A stretch of 64,000 bases of DNA, from positions 218,006 through 282,005 of the forward strand of contig NZ_JACCKD010000008.1 in the NCBI RefSeq assembly GCF_013450155.1, written 5' to 3'. Below are positions 1-8,123 of this stretch, in pieces. The DNA comes from Haloechinothrix aidingensis (GTDB lineage Bacteria > Actinomycetota > Actinomycetes > Mycobacteriales > Pseudonocardiaceae). Each line of letters opens with the position of its first letter. Positions within the stretch are counted from its first letter, which is position 1. The notes under the pieces were generated by a model that worked only from the letters and a program-made list of their open reading frames with translations, had not been told where the DNA came from and ran no database searches. The position numbers and the translations under genes are program-made.

Positions 1-1
1 C

Positions 2-406
2 GACGCCAACGACCCGAGAGCTCTCGGCGCGTTCTGGGCCGAGATTCTCGGCTACCGGGAGCAACCGCCCCCGGAGGGCTTCGACAGCTGGGACGCGTTC
101 CTCGACTCCGTCGGCCTGCCCGCCGACGAGCGGGACAGGGCTTATGCCATCACCGATCCCGAAGGCCACGGCCCTCGCGTGTTCCTGCAGAAGGTGCCCG
201 AGCCGAAGAGCGCCAAGAACCGGGTGCACCTGGACGTCAACGTCTCGAACCACGCGGACCCGCTCGACGACCGCAAGGCCGCTGTCGCCACCGCTGTCGA
301 GCGGGCGAGATCGCTCGGGGCGACCAGGCTCCGCGAGGTCGACGAGGTCATCGGCTACTGCGTGGTCATGGCCGACCCCGAGGGAAACGAGTTCTGCCTC
401 CAGTAG
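2..406 (+). CDS. VOC/glyoxalase-like domain protein, 5'-truncated
   Basis: This is the last 134 codons of a gene whose start lies left of the window; the frame is open from base 2. The translation begins DANDPRALGAFWAEILGY and ends with ADPEGNEFCLQ. Both are typical of the two beta-alpha-beta-beta-beta halves of the vicinal-oxygen-chelate (glyoxalase/bleomycin resistance) fold, in which the closing EGNEF glutamate is often a metal ligand. Family members include lyases, dioxygenases and antibiotic-binding proteins, so the substrate cannot be stated. The next gene, a LacI regulator, is in the same direction but carries its own operator, so co-transcription is not implied. The domain call is firm and the function is unknown. 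Confidence 0.8.
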   Translation, partial: DANDPRALGAFWAEILGYREQPPPEGFDSWDAFLDSVGLPADERDRAYAITDPEGHGPRVFLQKVPEPKSAKNRVHLDVNVSNHADPLDDRKAAVATAVERARSLGATRLREVDEVIGYCVVMADPEGNEFCLQ

Positions 407-504
407 GAGGGCGCCGGCAGGCGGGAGACCCATCCCCCGTCTGCCGGCTTGTGCATAACCCTATGGGAACGAATCACGCGGGTCTGGCTTCTGGAACGCC
501 TTCT

Positions 505-519
505 GAACCGTTACGGTTC
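505..519. promoter_or_regulatory. Palindromic LacI-family operator
   Basis: The 15-base GAACCGTTACGGTTC is a perfect palindrome with 7-bp arms. It ends 5 bases before the start codon of the LacI-type gene. A wider imperfect pair, TCTGGAAC (490-497) and GTTCCAGA (516-523), overlaps it. LacI regulators usually bind short palindromes and often control their own gene, so autoregulation is a reasonable inference. Confidence 0.6.
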
Positions 520-524
520 CAGAC

Positions 525-1640
525 ATGAGCCGACCGATACGCACCAGACGGCAGGCGACACTGGCGTCGCTCGCCGCCGAGCTCGGCGTGTCACGCACCA
601 CCGTCTCCAACGCGTACAACCGGCCCGACCAGCTCTCCCCCGAACTACGCCGCCGGGTGCTCGAAACCGCGCGCCAGCTGGGTTACCCGGGGCCCGACCC
701 GGTCGCTCGCTCCCTCCGCACCCGCAAGGCAGGCGCCATCGGGTTGCTGCTCACCGAGAACCTGTCCTACGCCTTCCGCGACCCGGTGGCGCTCGGGGTT
801 CTCGAAGGTATCGCACTGGCATGTGAGGACTCCGGCACCGGACTGCAGCTGCTCCCGGCAGGCCCCGGAAACGAGGACGTCTCCACCGTGCACAAGGCCG
901 GGGTGGACGGCTTCGTCGTGTACTCCGTCCCGGACGACGACCCCCACCTCTCCGGCGTCCTGCAACGCCCCGTCCCCACCGTGATCATCGACCAGCCGCT
1001 GATCGACGGCGTCGACCGCGTCGGTCCGGACGACGCCGCCGCCATGACCGCGATGGCCAACCACGTCGTCGAGCTCGGACACCGCTCGATCGGCGTACTG
1101 TGCATGCGGCTGTCCCAGGACCGCAACGACGGGCCTGCGCCGCTGTCGCGGCAGCACCAGGCGCACTACCACACCCAGCGCACCCGCCTCAACGCACTGG
1201 CCACCACGTTCAGCAACGTGGGTGTCGAGTGGTCCACGGTGCCCGTCATCGAACGCTTCGACCACACCGTCTCGGACGGCGCGACCGCGGCGGCGGAGCT
1301 CCTCGACGCCAACCCCGAAGTCACCGCGCTGATCTGCACCTCGGACATCCTCGCGCTCGGCGCGCTCGAGGAGGCCCATCGCAGGGGGCTGCGTGTCCCG
1401 GCCGACCTCACCATCACCGGCTTCGACGGGATCGCCGACGCGCAACGAGCCGGGCTGACCACGGTGCACCAGCCCGTCCAGGACAAGGGGCACGCCGCGG
1501 GCAGCCTGCTACTCAACCCCGCCCGCAAGACCAGCACGGTGCCGGGCTCGGCCCAGGTCATCACGCTGGACACCGAGCTGAAGATCGGCACGACGTCGGC
1601 GCAGCCGCGCACGACCGAGCAGCACTGGTTCGGCCCCTGA
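525..1640 (+). CDS. LacI-family transcriptional regulator
   Basis: A 371-residue protein of normal LacI/GalR length. Residues about 12-60 form the LacI helix-turn-helix and hinge helix (LASLAAELGVSRTTVSNAYN, then PELRRRVLETARQLGY). The remainder is a periplasmic-binding-protein-like sensor domain with the usual landmarks AIGLLLTENLSYAF, VVELGHRSIGVL, ALICTSDILALG and ITGFDGIADA. It should be a cytoplasmic repressor that responds to a small ligand, often a sugar or nucleoside, which cannot be named. A palindrome just before the start suggests autoregulation. No sugar-uptake or catabolic genes follow, so its wider target set is not visible here. Confidence 0.93.
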   Translation: MSRPIRTRRQATLASLAAELGVSRTTVSNAYNRPDQLSPELRRRVLETARQLGYPGPDPVARSLRTRKAGAIGLLLTENLSYAFRDPVALGVLEGIALACEDSGTGLQLLPAGPGNEDVSTVHKAGVDGFVVYSVPDDDPHLSGVLQRPVPTVIIDQPLIDGVDRVGPDDAAAMTAMANHVVELGHRSIGVLCMRLSQDRNDGPAPLSRQHQAHYHTQRTRLNALATTFSNVGVEWSTVPVIERFDHTVSDGATAAAELLDANPEVTALICTSDILALGALEEAHRRGLRVPADLTITGFDGIADAQRAGLTTVHQPVQDKGHAAGSLLLNPARKTSTVPGSAQVITLDTELKIGTTSAQPRTTEQHWFGP

Positions 1641-1793
1641 CCGCACAGCACGGCACCGTCGCGGGGCGTGTCCCGATCCGGGTTATGCGCCGGTGAACAT
1701 GACCTAGGTCTAAAACGGTTGCCGGGACGCGCGCAACGGGCTGCAATATGTAGTCGAAGCCATACCGGACAACAGCAACGTGGAGGAACTCCG

Positions 1794-2285
1794 GTGACAG
1801 CGACCGACGAGCTGATCGCCCGCAGCGAGGCACGCGCCGAGGCCGAACCGGCAGCGGACTCCTCTCCCGTGCCCGCACTGCACGTGGCGATCGTGACGTG
1901 CATGGACACGCGTATCAGCGTCCCTGACCTGTTCGGGCTGAACCGGGGTGAGGCACACATCCTGCGTAACGCGGGCGGCGTCGTCACCGACGACACGATC
2001 CGTTCGCTCGCGCTGAGCCAACGCAAGCTGCAGACCCGCGAGGTCGTCATCGTGCAGCACACCAGCTGCGGGCTCAACACGGTCACCGAGGACAGCTTCA
2101 AGGACGAGCTCGAGGCCGACACCGGGCTGCGCCCCACCTGGGCCGTGGAGGCCTTCGACGACGTGCACGGCAGCGTCCGCCGTTCCGTGCAACGCGTCCG
2201 CCGCAGCGACTTCCTCCCGAACACCGGCCTGGTGCGCGGGTTCGTCCTCGACGTGCACTCCGGGAAGCTCACCGAGGTCGGCTGA
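1794..2285 (+). CDS. Beta-class carbonic anhydrase
   Basis: A 163-residue protein that should interconvert CO2 and bicarbonate in the cytoplasm. The beta-class zinc site is complete: Cys36 in CMDTRI (with the Asp38-Arg40 dyad), then His89 and Cys92 in HTSCG. The length and the C-terminal VRGFVLDVHSGKLTEV match the short M. tuberculosis Rv1284 (CanA) type better than the longer Rv3588c (CanB) type, although the neighbour mutY is the neighbour of canB in M. tuberculosis. The GTG start is chosen because GGAGG lies 7 bases upstream (1782-1786); longer reading frames lack such a site. The gene stands alone between the LacI gene and mutY. A gamma-class homologue lies at 35.2 kb. Confidence 0.93.
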   Translation: MTATDELIARSEARAEAEPAADSSPVPALHVAIVTCMDTRISVPDLFGLNRGEAHILRNAGGVVTDDTIRSLALSQRKLQTREVVIVQHTSCGLNTVTEDSFKDELEADTGLRPTWAVEAFDDVHGSVRRSVQRVRRSDFLPNTGLVRGFVLDVHSGKLTEVG

Positions 2286-2352
2286 CCGCCGCCCGCGACC
2301 GGCCGGAGCGCCGGCGGGCTGTCAGGGGAGCCCGGCTACCATCGCTCCTACC

Positions 2353-3228
2353 ATGAGCATCGACACCGACACCCTCCTCGACTGGTACGACCACAGCGCG
2401 CGCGACCTACCCTGGCGCTCACCCGACTGCTCGGCATGGGGCGTCCTGGTCAGCGAGATCATGTTGCAGCAGACACCGGTCGCCCGGGTGTCGCCGGTCT
2501 GGCAGGAGTGGATGCATCGCTGGCCCGTACCGTCGGCGCTCGCCGCCGCGAGCCAGGGCGAGGTGCTGCGAGCATGGGGCAAGCTCGGCTACCCGCGCCG
2601 GGCACTGCGCCTGCACGAGGCCGCGGCCGCCATCGCCGAGCAGCACGGTGACGTGGTCCCGCAGGACGTGCCCACGCTGGAGGCCCTGCCCGGCATCGGC
2701 ACCTACACCGCCCGCGCGGTCGCCGCGTTCGCCTACGGCAAACGGGTTCCGGTTGTGGACACCAACGTCCGCAGGGTCGTCGCGCGGGCGGTACACGGCT
2801 CCGCGGACGCGGGACCATCGGCAAGCAAGGCCGACCTCGCCGATGTGGACGCGCTGCTGCCCACTCCGGACAGCCGCGCGGCGCGATTCTCCTCAGCCCT
2901 GATGGAACTGGGGGCCCTGGTCTGCACCGCGCGCGCACCGCGCTGCCAGGACTGCCCGCTGCTGCCGGACTGCGCCTGGCAGCGCGCGGGCCGGCCGGCC
3001 TACGACGGACCCGCGAAGCCGGTGCAGCGCTTCGCCGGTACCGACAGGCAGGTGCGCGGGCTGTTGCTCGACGTCCTGCGGGACACCGATGAGCCCGTTC
3101 CGAAAACTCGCCTCGACACGGTGTGGCCACAGGACGGACAGCGGGATCGGTGCCTAGACTCCCTGCTAGCGGATGGGCTGGTCGAACAGGTAGAGGACGG
3201 AAGGTTCGCCCTGCCAGGGGAGCAATGA
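2353..3228 (+). CDS. mutY: A/G-specific adenine glycosylase MutY
   Basis: A 291-residue base-excision repair enzyme that removes adenine mispaired with 8-oxoguanine. The helix-hairpin-helix plus catalytic-Asp region reads LEALPGIGTYTARAV then GKRVPVVDTNVRR. The catalytic-Glu region is near SEIMLQQTPVARV. The 4Fe-4S cluster loop is seen as CTARAPRCQDCPLLPDC. The C-terminal domain is short compared with E. coli MutY, as in other actinobacterial homologues. The stop codon overlaps the start of the amidase gene, so the two are probably translationally coupled. Position next to a carbonic anhydrase gene agrees with the M. tuberculosis Rv3588-Rv3589 order. Confidence 0.96.
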   Translation: MSIDTDTLLDWYDHSARDLPWRSPDCSAWGVLVSEIMLQQTPVARVSPVWQEWMHRWPVPSALAAASQGEVLRAWGKLGYPRRALRLHEAAAAIAEQHGDVVPQDVPTLEALPGIGTYTARAVAAFAYGKRVPVVDTNVRRVVARAVHGSADAGPSASKADLADVDALLPTPDSRAARFSSALMELGALVCTARAPRCQDCPLLPDCAWQRAGRPAYDGPAKPVQRFAGTDRQVRGLLLDVLRDTDEPVPKTRLDTVWPQDGQRDRCLDSLLADGLVEQVEDGRFALPGEQ

Positions 3229-4214
3229 TGGGCACAGGCGCACGACGAACCCGCCGGTGGGTGCTGCGTGGCGGTCTCACCGCGACGGCGGTCGGCGCGA
3301 CCGCGCTGCAGGTGCCGGCGGCGAGCACGGCGGGCACCACGGCACGAGAACCAGCCGTGTACACCACCACGCACTGGGAGGCCCGCGAGCCGGCGGAACC
3401 GGTCCCGGTGCTCGACCACCCGCCCACCTACATCGTCGTGCACCACACCGTGAAGCCGAACAGCTCGACCGACACCTCCCGCGGCAGCGCGTTCGAGATC
3501 TCCCGCGCCATCCAGAACTTCCACATGGACGGGCGCGGCTGGATCGACACCGGCCAGCAGTTCACAGCCAGCAAGGGCGGGTACCTCACCGAAGGGCGCC
3601 ACCGCAGCCTCGAGGTCGTGCGCCGCGGCAGGCAGCACGTGCACGGCACCAACGTCGCCGAGCACAACCACGAGGTCGTCGGCATCGAATGCGAGGGCGA
3701 CTACCGGGACGAGGACGTACCGGAGCCGCTGTGGGACGCGCTGAGCGATCTCGTCACCTACATCGCTTACCGGTACGACATCGCACCGGAGCTGATCAAG
3801 GGGCACCGCGACTTCAGCAGCACGCAGTGTCCCGGGGACGTCCTCTACGCCCGCCTCGACGAGCTACGGCAGGAGGTCGGCGACCGGCTGGGCAAGCCGG
3901 TGGGTAGCCAGACCGAGTGGCCGCTGCTCCGGCCGGGCGACCAGGGCGAGGACGTGCGGACCGCCCAGCGCCTGCTGCGCGCGAGGGGTGCCAGGGACGT
4001 GCAGCCGCACGGGATCTTCGACTCCGCGACACGCGACGCGGTCGCGGACCTCGCCCGCGAGCACGGCACGCTGGACCGGTCCTGCTGCGGTAGCGCGCAC
4101 GCCGACGAACTGGGCATGCTCGGCGCGGACCTGTGGCCGAAGCTGGTCACCGACCAGCGCTCCACTGTGGGCTGGAAGGACCACCTGGCCCGGCTGGTCC
4201 CCCGCTCCCGCTGA
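3228..4214 (+). CDS. Tat-exported N-acetylmuramoyl-L-alanine amidase (PGRP type)
   Basis: About 328 residues. The N terminus TRRWVLRGGLTATAVGATAL is a twin-arginine signal followed by an Ala-rich cleavage region, so the enzyme should be exported folded. The amidase_2/PGRP domain contains the zinc ligands and catalytic signature YIVVHHTVKP, VGIECEGDY and IKGHRDFSSTQCPGD. A C-terminal peptidoglycan-binding-like stretch reads WPLLRPGDQGEDVRTAQRLL. It should cleave the amide bond between muramic acid and the stem peptide. Two ATG codons are possible (3225 and 3228); 3228 has the better spacing to GGGGAG and overlaps the mutY stop. An orthologue (Rv3594) lies in the same neighbourhood in M. tuberculosis. 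Confidence 0.9.
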   Translation: MGTGARRTRRWVLRGGLTATAVGATALQVPAASTAGTTAREPAVYTTTHWEAREPAEPVPVLDHPPTYIVVHHTVKPNSSTDTSRGSAFEISRAIQNFHMDGRGWIDTGQQFTASKGGYLTEGRHRSLEVVRRGRQHVHGTNVAEHNHEVVGIECEGDYRDEDVPEPLWDALSDLVTYIAYRYDIAPELIKGHRDFSSTQCPGDVLYARLDELRQEVGDRLGKPVGSQTEWPLLRPGDQGEDVRTAQRLLRARGARDVQPHGIFDSATRDAVADLAREHGTLDRSCCGSAHADELGMLGADLWPKLVTDQRSTVGWKDHLARLVPRSR

Positions 4215-4257
4215 GGGTGCGGAGCACGACCGCGAGCCTGGCCGAGCGTGATCACTC

Positions 4258-4291
4258 GGCCGGGAGGCGAGCGAGCGCTTGCCTCCCGGCC
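4258..4291 (+). terminator. Hairpin terminator after the amidase gene
   Basis: Arms GGCCGGGAGGC (4258-4268) and GCCTCCCGGCC (4281-4291) are perfectly complementary over 11 bp, with a 12-base loop. The hairpin starts 44 bases after the amidase stop. No U-tract follows, which is usual for actinobacterial terminators. Confidence 0.6.
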
Positions 4292-4374
4292 CGGCCGAAC
4301 CGCACCGGCGGATCCGCCGAGTTCAGGCACATCGGACAGCCCCGGTACACGTATACAGTGCCGGCTCGCGAGGC

Positions 4375-4380
4375 TATAAT
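4375..4380 (+). promoter_or_regulatory. Possible -10 element TATAAT
   Basis: A perfect TATAAT stands out in this GC-rich sequence, about 115 bases before the start of the small gene at 4496. No convincing -35 box is seen at 17-bp spacing (GTATAC at 4351-4356 is the nearest candidate), so this is a suggestion only. Confidence 0.3.
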
Positions 4381-4495
4381 GGATGAGCGTTGTCGATGGG
4401 CCTTGCCAACTGTGCTCGTCACTTCAAGGAGCGTCGCTCCGGACCCCGGCGGCCACCGTATGTCAATACGTGCGTGATTCCGCCGGAGGTATGGC

Positions 4496-4891
4496 ATGAT
4501 CATCCCCGACTTACCGGCCCCCAGTACGACGGCACGGCTCTCGATGGTGGCCTGCGAGCATTGCGCGAAACGACTCACGGCGGACGAGTACGTCGAGGTG
4601 ACGGTTCCTGACTCCGGCTACTTGCACCCGGATGATCGGGACCAGGACGGCCGCCGCGTCACCTACGCGTGCTCGACCGAGCATGCCGAAGCGCTGGTAG
4701 AGAGGGGTACCAGGGCGTGGGTCGATGAGCAGCTCTGGGCACGGAGGGTACAACGCGTATCGGCGTACTGGCGCACTCATCGCATGACCCTCGATCAGTT
4801 CGCCAGACGCGCCGGCCTGACGTCCGCGCAGCTCGATCGGGCCCTCCGCTGGCGCATGGGCGCCCGGGCCGACTCCGCTCAGCGGTCATAG
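4496..4891 (+). CDS. Small protein with Cys pairs and a C-terminal helical region, function unknown
   Basis: A 131-residue protein I do not recognise. GGAGG (4485-4489) sits 6 bases before the ATG, and an overlapping earlier ATG at 4491 runs into a stop after two codons. The N-terminal half has CEHCAKRL and later YACSTEHAEAL, a spacing that could bind zinc like a degenerate treble-clef finger. The C-terminal half (VSAYWRTHRMTLDQFARRAGLTSAQLDRAL) looks like a small helix-turn-helix. A cytoplasmic DNA- or RNA-binding role is possible but is inference only. It is monocistronic, with a GAF-ANTAR gene ending against it on the other strand. Confidence 0.65.
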   Translation: MIIPDLPAPSTTARLSMVACEHCAKRLTADEYVEVTVPDSGYLHPDDRDQDGRRVTYACSTEHAEALVERGTRAWVDEQLWARRVQRVSAYWRTHRMTLDQFARRAGLTSAQLDRALRWRMGARADSAQRS

Positions 4892-4964
4892 CCGCACCTC
4901 GCGCCGGCAGACACCTGAGCCGTGGGTCGACGGGGGGATGCGCGAACGGGTGTGACCCGTTGAT

Positions 4965-5720
4965 TCACCGGTGCCGCGCCTGGAACCGGGCCACCTCGTC
5001 GGCCTGCACCCGGTCGTGGAGCACGGTAGCCGCGAGACGCTGCAGTCCCATGTTGTGCGAACGGGCGTAGTCGCGAAGCAAACCGAAGGCAGTATCGACC
5101 TCGACATCGGCGCGTTCGGACACCACACCCTTGGCCTGCTCGATGGTGATCCGGCTGTTGAGCGCCCCCTGCAGTTGCTCGACGACAGTCTCGCTGCGGG
5201 CCAGCGCTCGTTGCTGCACGATCCCGATCGAGGCGACATCAGCCAGCGCCTGGGCGAGACGCTCGTCGTCGGCGGAAAGTTCGCCCGGGGCGGAGGAGAA
5301 CATGTTCAGCGCGCCGACGCGATGCTCCCGCAACCGCATGGGAACCGCGTATACACCGTGGAATCCCTGCTTACGTGCTTCGGTGACGAACTCCGGCCAC
5401 TTGTGCTCGCAGGTGGAGACATCGGCGACGGTGACCGGCGCGCCGGTGCGGAACGACTCCAGGCACGGCCCCGACTGGTCTGCTTCGAGCTGGACCAGCT
5501 CCACGAGCCGGGCTTGCTCGTTGGACGAAGCCAGCAACCGCAGCGTGCCGCGCTCGTCGGTGAGCAGCAAGCCGGCCGCAGCGACCGGCAGCAGCTCCAC
5601 GCAGTACGCGGCGAGGCGGTGCGCCAGGTCGATGACGTCGTAGTCGGCGACCATCGCGTGCGCCAGATCGGCGAACGTCAGCAGCAGCGCCTGATCCCGT
5701 TCGAGCGGCTGACCTAGCAT
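4965..5720 (-). CDS. GAF-ANTAR antitermination regulator (copy 1)
   Basis: A 251-residue protein. An N-terminal GAF sensor domain (about residues 20-165) contains ADYDVIDLAHRLAAYCVELL, a GPCLESFRTG core and MRLREHRVGALNMF. A C-terminal ANTAR domain (about 180-240) contains LNSRITIEQAKGVVSERADV and AFGLLRDYARSHNMGLQRLA. ANTAR proteins bind a two-hexaloop RNA and stop transcription termination; the GAF domain presumably senses a small molecule or redox state. AAGGAG upstream of the ATG supports the start. It lies 40 bases downstream of a second GAF-ANTAR gene in the same direction, so the two form a tandem pair. Target RNAs are not visible here. Confidence 0.93.
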   Translation of the reverse strand: MLGQPLERDQALLLTFADLAHAMVADYDVIDLAHRLAAYCVELLPVAAAGLLLTDERGTLRLLASSNEQARLVELVQLEADQSGPCLESFRTGAPVTVADVSTCEHKWPEFVTEARKQGFHGVYAVPMRLREHRVGALNMFSSAPGELSADDERLAQALADVASIGIVQQRALARSETVVEQLQGALNSRITIEQAKGVVSERADVEVDTAFGLLRDYARSHNMGLQRLAATVLHDRVQADEVARFQARHR

Positions 5721-5760
5721 GATGTCTCTCCTTGGCGCTGTTTCAACGCGTATTCGGTGT

Positions 5761-6495
5761 TCATTCGGGCATCAGCTCATCTCCGGTGAAGCGCAGCCGG
5801 CGCGCGACCACGTCGGCTCCGACATCCTCCAGCGACCTGCCGTACCGGAAGGCATGGCCACGCAGCCGCACGAACGCCTCCTCGACGGAAGCCTCCAGCT
5901 GCGCGGAAACCATGCCGACAGCCTGGTGCACGTGCGGGTGATAGTCGACGACCGCCTCGGTCAGCCAGGACCGGTGACCGTTGCCGTCGACCTCCTTCGC
6001 CTGGGCTTGCAACAGCGCCAGCGTCACCGCTTCGGCGACGACGAGGGCGTTGACGACTTCATCCAGTGGACCTGCCCGGGACCGGTAGCACCCCAGTGCA
6101 CCGAAGCTGATCGCCCCCAGCTGCAACGGGAAGGTGAACAGTGCCCGCACGTCGGTGGTTTCCACCGATTGGACGAACATCGGCCATCGCGAGCGTGCGT
6201 CCTCCGCGAGGACGTCCGGGACGAGCACCGGCTGGCCGTCTTCAACAGCCGATATGGATGGACCTTCACCCAGCTCGAACTGGAGGTCTTCCATCCGGTG
6301 CCCGATCGCGCCACTCGCCCCGAGCAGGACCCTGCCCCCTGCCTGACGGCCGCTCATCAGCGACACCCCCACTCCGTCGATCGGCAGAGCCCGGAGGCAC
6401 GCGGCGCACAGCTGACCGGGAAGCGCGGACGGGTCGGACACTTCGGCAACGATCTCCAGGAGAGTATCGGCGAGCCGCGCCCTATCCACCGTCAT
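5761..6495 (-). CDS. GAF-ANTAR antitermination regulator (copy 2)
   Basis: A 244-residue paralogue of its downstream neighbour. The GAF domain (about residues 10-165) reads DGVGVSLMSG, QFELGEGPSISAVEDGQPVL and FTFPLQLGAISFGALGCYR. The ANTAR domain (about 180-235) contains VHQAVGMVSAQLEASVEEAF and RLRGHAFRYGRSLEDVGADV. It should act as an RNA-binding antiterminator under control of a GAF ligand. The two copies differ enough to sense different signals. It is transcribed first and likely shares its transcript with copy 1. Confidence 0.92.
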   Translation of the reverse strand: MTVDRARLADTLLEIVAEVSDPSALPGQLCAACLRALPIDGVGVSLMSGRQAGGRVLLGASGAIGHRMEDLQFELGEGPSISAVEDGQPVLVPDVLAEDARSRWPMFVQSVETTDVRALFTFPLQLGAISFGALGCYRSRAGPLDEVVNALVVAEAVTLALLQAQAKEVDGNGHRSWLTEAVVDYHPHVHQAVGMVSAQLEASVEEAFVRLRGHAFRYGRSLEDVGADVVARRLRFTGDELMPE

Positions 6496-6904
6496 GGGAT
6501 CCGTTCCGGTAGTGTGCGGTACCCGCCGACGACAAATCCGGAGCGAGATATCTGGGTTGGGGCGACATACCCGAACCTGCCTGGCTGGCTTCCATTGTAT
6601 GCTTCACGCGACACCTCGACGAACCAGAACACCCTTGGGTCGATCTTGCCGAGACGCGGGCCTCTGGCGCGTGTCACTACGTCATGCAGCGGGGGTAGGC
6701 GGCCCGGCGCCGGCTGTCCGGCTCGCACGGTTACGGCCGCGGTGCGCGCCATCGAACCACGACTCCCTGCACATGCCTATCGGAACAAGCGCCGGGGTCT
6801 GGGGCGTCACCTGAGTACCTGCGGTGGGCAGGCCTTGGGGCCGAAGTCTACGCAACTACTGTGCGGTAGTCACTCCGAGTGCTCCGGGCACCGGCAGTCC
6901 CCCG
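6496..6904. other. Gene-free stretch upstream of the GAF-ANTAR pair
   Basis: A 409-base interval between the start of the GAF-ANTAR pair and the stop of the alpha/beta hydrolase gene, both on the minus strand. It must hold the promoter of the pair. The short open frames here have poor codon bias and no recognisable protein. I see no hairpin or repeat that I would defend. Confidence 0.5.
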
Positions 6905-7687
6905 TCACGCCTGCCCCGCGCTCCCGCTGAGGGCACGGCGCACGAACGGTTCGACTGCCGCGCGGTAGGCCTCCGGCGCGTCCTCGTGCACCAGGTGCCC
7001 CGTGCCCGGCACCCGGACATGCGTGCCGCCGCCCGGCACGCGGCGCGCGAGCTCCGCCTGCTGACCCTCCGGCATCGCCGTGCGCTCCGCCTCGACGACC
7101 AGCACCGGGCAGTGAACTTTGTCGGCATATCCCCAGTACTCGCGTTCGCCCCACTCGGCGGCGATCGCGTAGAGGTCGGACAGCTCGGCGATCAGGTGGT
7201 AGCCGTCCGAACGCTCTTCCACGCACTCGGTGAAGTAGTTCCCGTAAGGCGCGAAGAACGACCGCACGTGCGCGAGCGACTCGAACGGCACCGGCCAGGA
7301 CTCGAACACCGGCCGCCAGGCGTCCACCGTCCTGCCCCGCTGGTCGATCGCCATGTCCTCGACGACGACCGCGCGCACCAGCTCCGGGGACCGCGCCGCC
7401 GTCACCAGCGCGTGCAGCCCACCCATCGAGTGACCGACCACGACCGCCGGTCCGGCGTCCACCTCGCGCAGTAGCTCATCCACATCGTCGGCGAAGTCCT
7501 CTGTCGAACACGGCCCGGCTCGCGGGCTCCTGCCGTGTGCCCGCGCGTCCAGGCCCAGCACGCGGCCATGGGGCAGCAACCACTGCGCGACCTGCCACCA
7601 GGTGCGCGCGCGGCCCATCAGGCCGTGCAGCAGCAGGATGGGCGACCCGGTACCGCCGAACTCGACCAGATCGGTTCGTGCAGCCAC
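6905..7687 (-). CDS. Alpha/beta-fold hydrolase
   Basis: A 260-residue alpha/beta hydrolase. The oxyanion strand is SPILLLHGLMGRARTWW, the nucleophile elbow is VVGHSMGG (catalytic Ser) and the catalytic His is in GTGHLVHEDAPEAY. Length and order fit esterases, lipases and epoxide-hydrolase-like enzymes of the abhydrolase_1 family; the substrate cannot be told. The start is GTG. It is divergent from the mhuD gene, with 82 bases between them. M. tuberculosis has a hydrolase (Rv3591c) divergent from mhuD (Rv3592) in the same arrangement, so this is probably its orthologue. Confidence 0.9.
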   Translation of the reverse strand: MAARTDLVEFGGTGSPILLLHGLMGRARTWWQVAQWLLPHGRVLGLDARAHGRSPRAGPCSTEDFADDVDELLREVDAGPAVVVGHSMGGLHALVTAARSPELVRAVVVEDMAIDQRGRTVDAWRPVFESWPVPFESLAHVRSFFAPYGNYFTECVEERSDGYHLIAELSDLYAIAAEWGEREYWGYADKVHCPVLVVEAERTAMPEGQQAELARRVPGGGTHVRVPGTGHLVHEDAPEAYRAAVEPFVRRALSGSAGQA

Positions 7688-7769
7688 GCGAGCAGTTTAG
7701 GGCGCGCCGCGGACGCCGAACCGGCCATCCCCGTTCCCCGGCCAACAGGCAGGGCGGCACACTGGTCAC

Positions 7770-8117
7770 ATGGCTGTCGTAAAGATCAACGCAATCGAGG
7801 TCCCCGAAGGCTCCGGTGCCGAGCTGGAACGCCGGTTCGCCGAGCGCGCCCAGACCGTCGACTCCGCTCCCGGCTTCCTCGGCTTCGAGCTGCTGCGCCC
7901 CACCGGCAACGAGCAACGGTACTTCGTCTACACCAAGTGGGAGACCGAGGAGGACTTCCAGAACTGGGCGAACGGTCCCGCGAAGGAAGCCCACGCCGGT
8001 GAGGCCCGCGAGCCTGTCGCCACGGGCGCGAGCCTTCTGGAGTTCGACGTGGTGCTGCGCAGCGAGCCCACCGACGCGGGAGGAGCCGGTTCGGCGGGCG
8101 ACGCGGACGCTTCCTGA
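7770..8117 (+). CDS. mhuD: MhuD-type haem-degrading monooxygenase
   Basis: A 115-residue ABM-domain protein that closely resembles M. tuberculosis MhuD, starting MAVVKINAIEVP. The residues needed in MhuD are in place at the same numbers: Asn7, Trp66 and the haem-ligating His75 (ANGPAKEAHAGE). The family binds haem in a ruffled form and opens it to release iron, mycobilin in the case of MhuD. A C-terminal tail of about 20 residues is low-complexity Gly/Ala/Asp. No iron box is obvious in the 82-bp divergent gap. The sirtuin gene follows after 6 bases and is probably in the same operon. Confidence 0.9.
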   Translation: MAVVKINAIEVPEGSGAELERRFAERAQTVDSAPGFLGFELLRPTGNEQRYFVYTKWETEEDFQNWANGPAKEAHAGEAREPVATGASLLEFDVVLRSEPTDAGGAGSAGDADAS

Positions 8118-8123
8118 ACGCCG

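Noticed and set aside
1794..2285. Naming the carbonic anhydrase canB from gene order
   Set aside because: Length and C-terminal sequence fit the CanA type, so no symbol is given.
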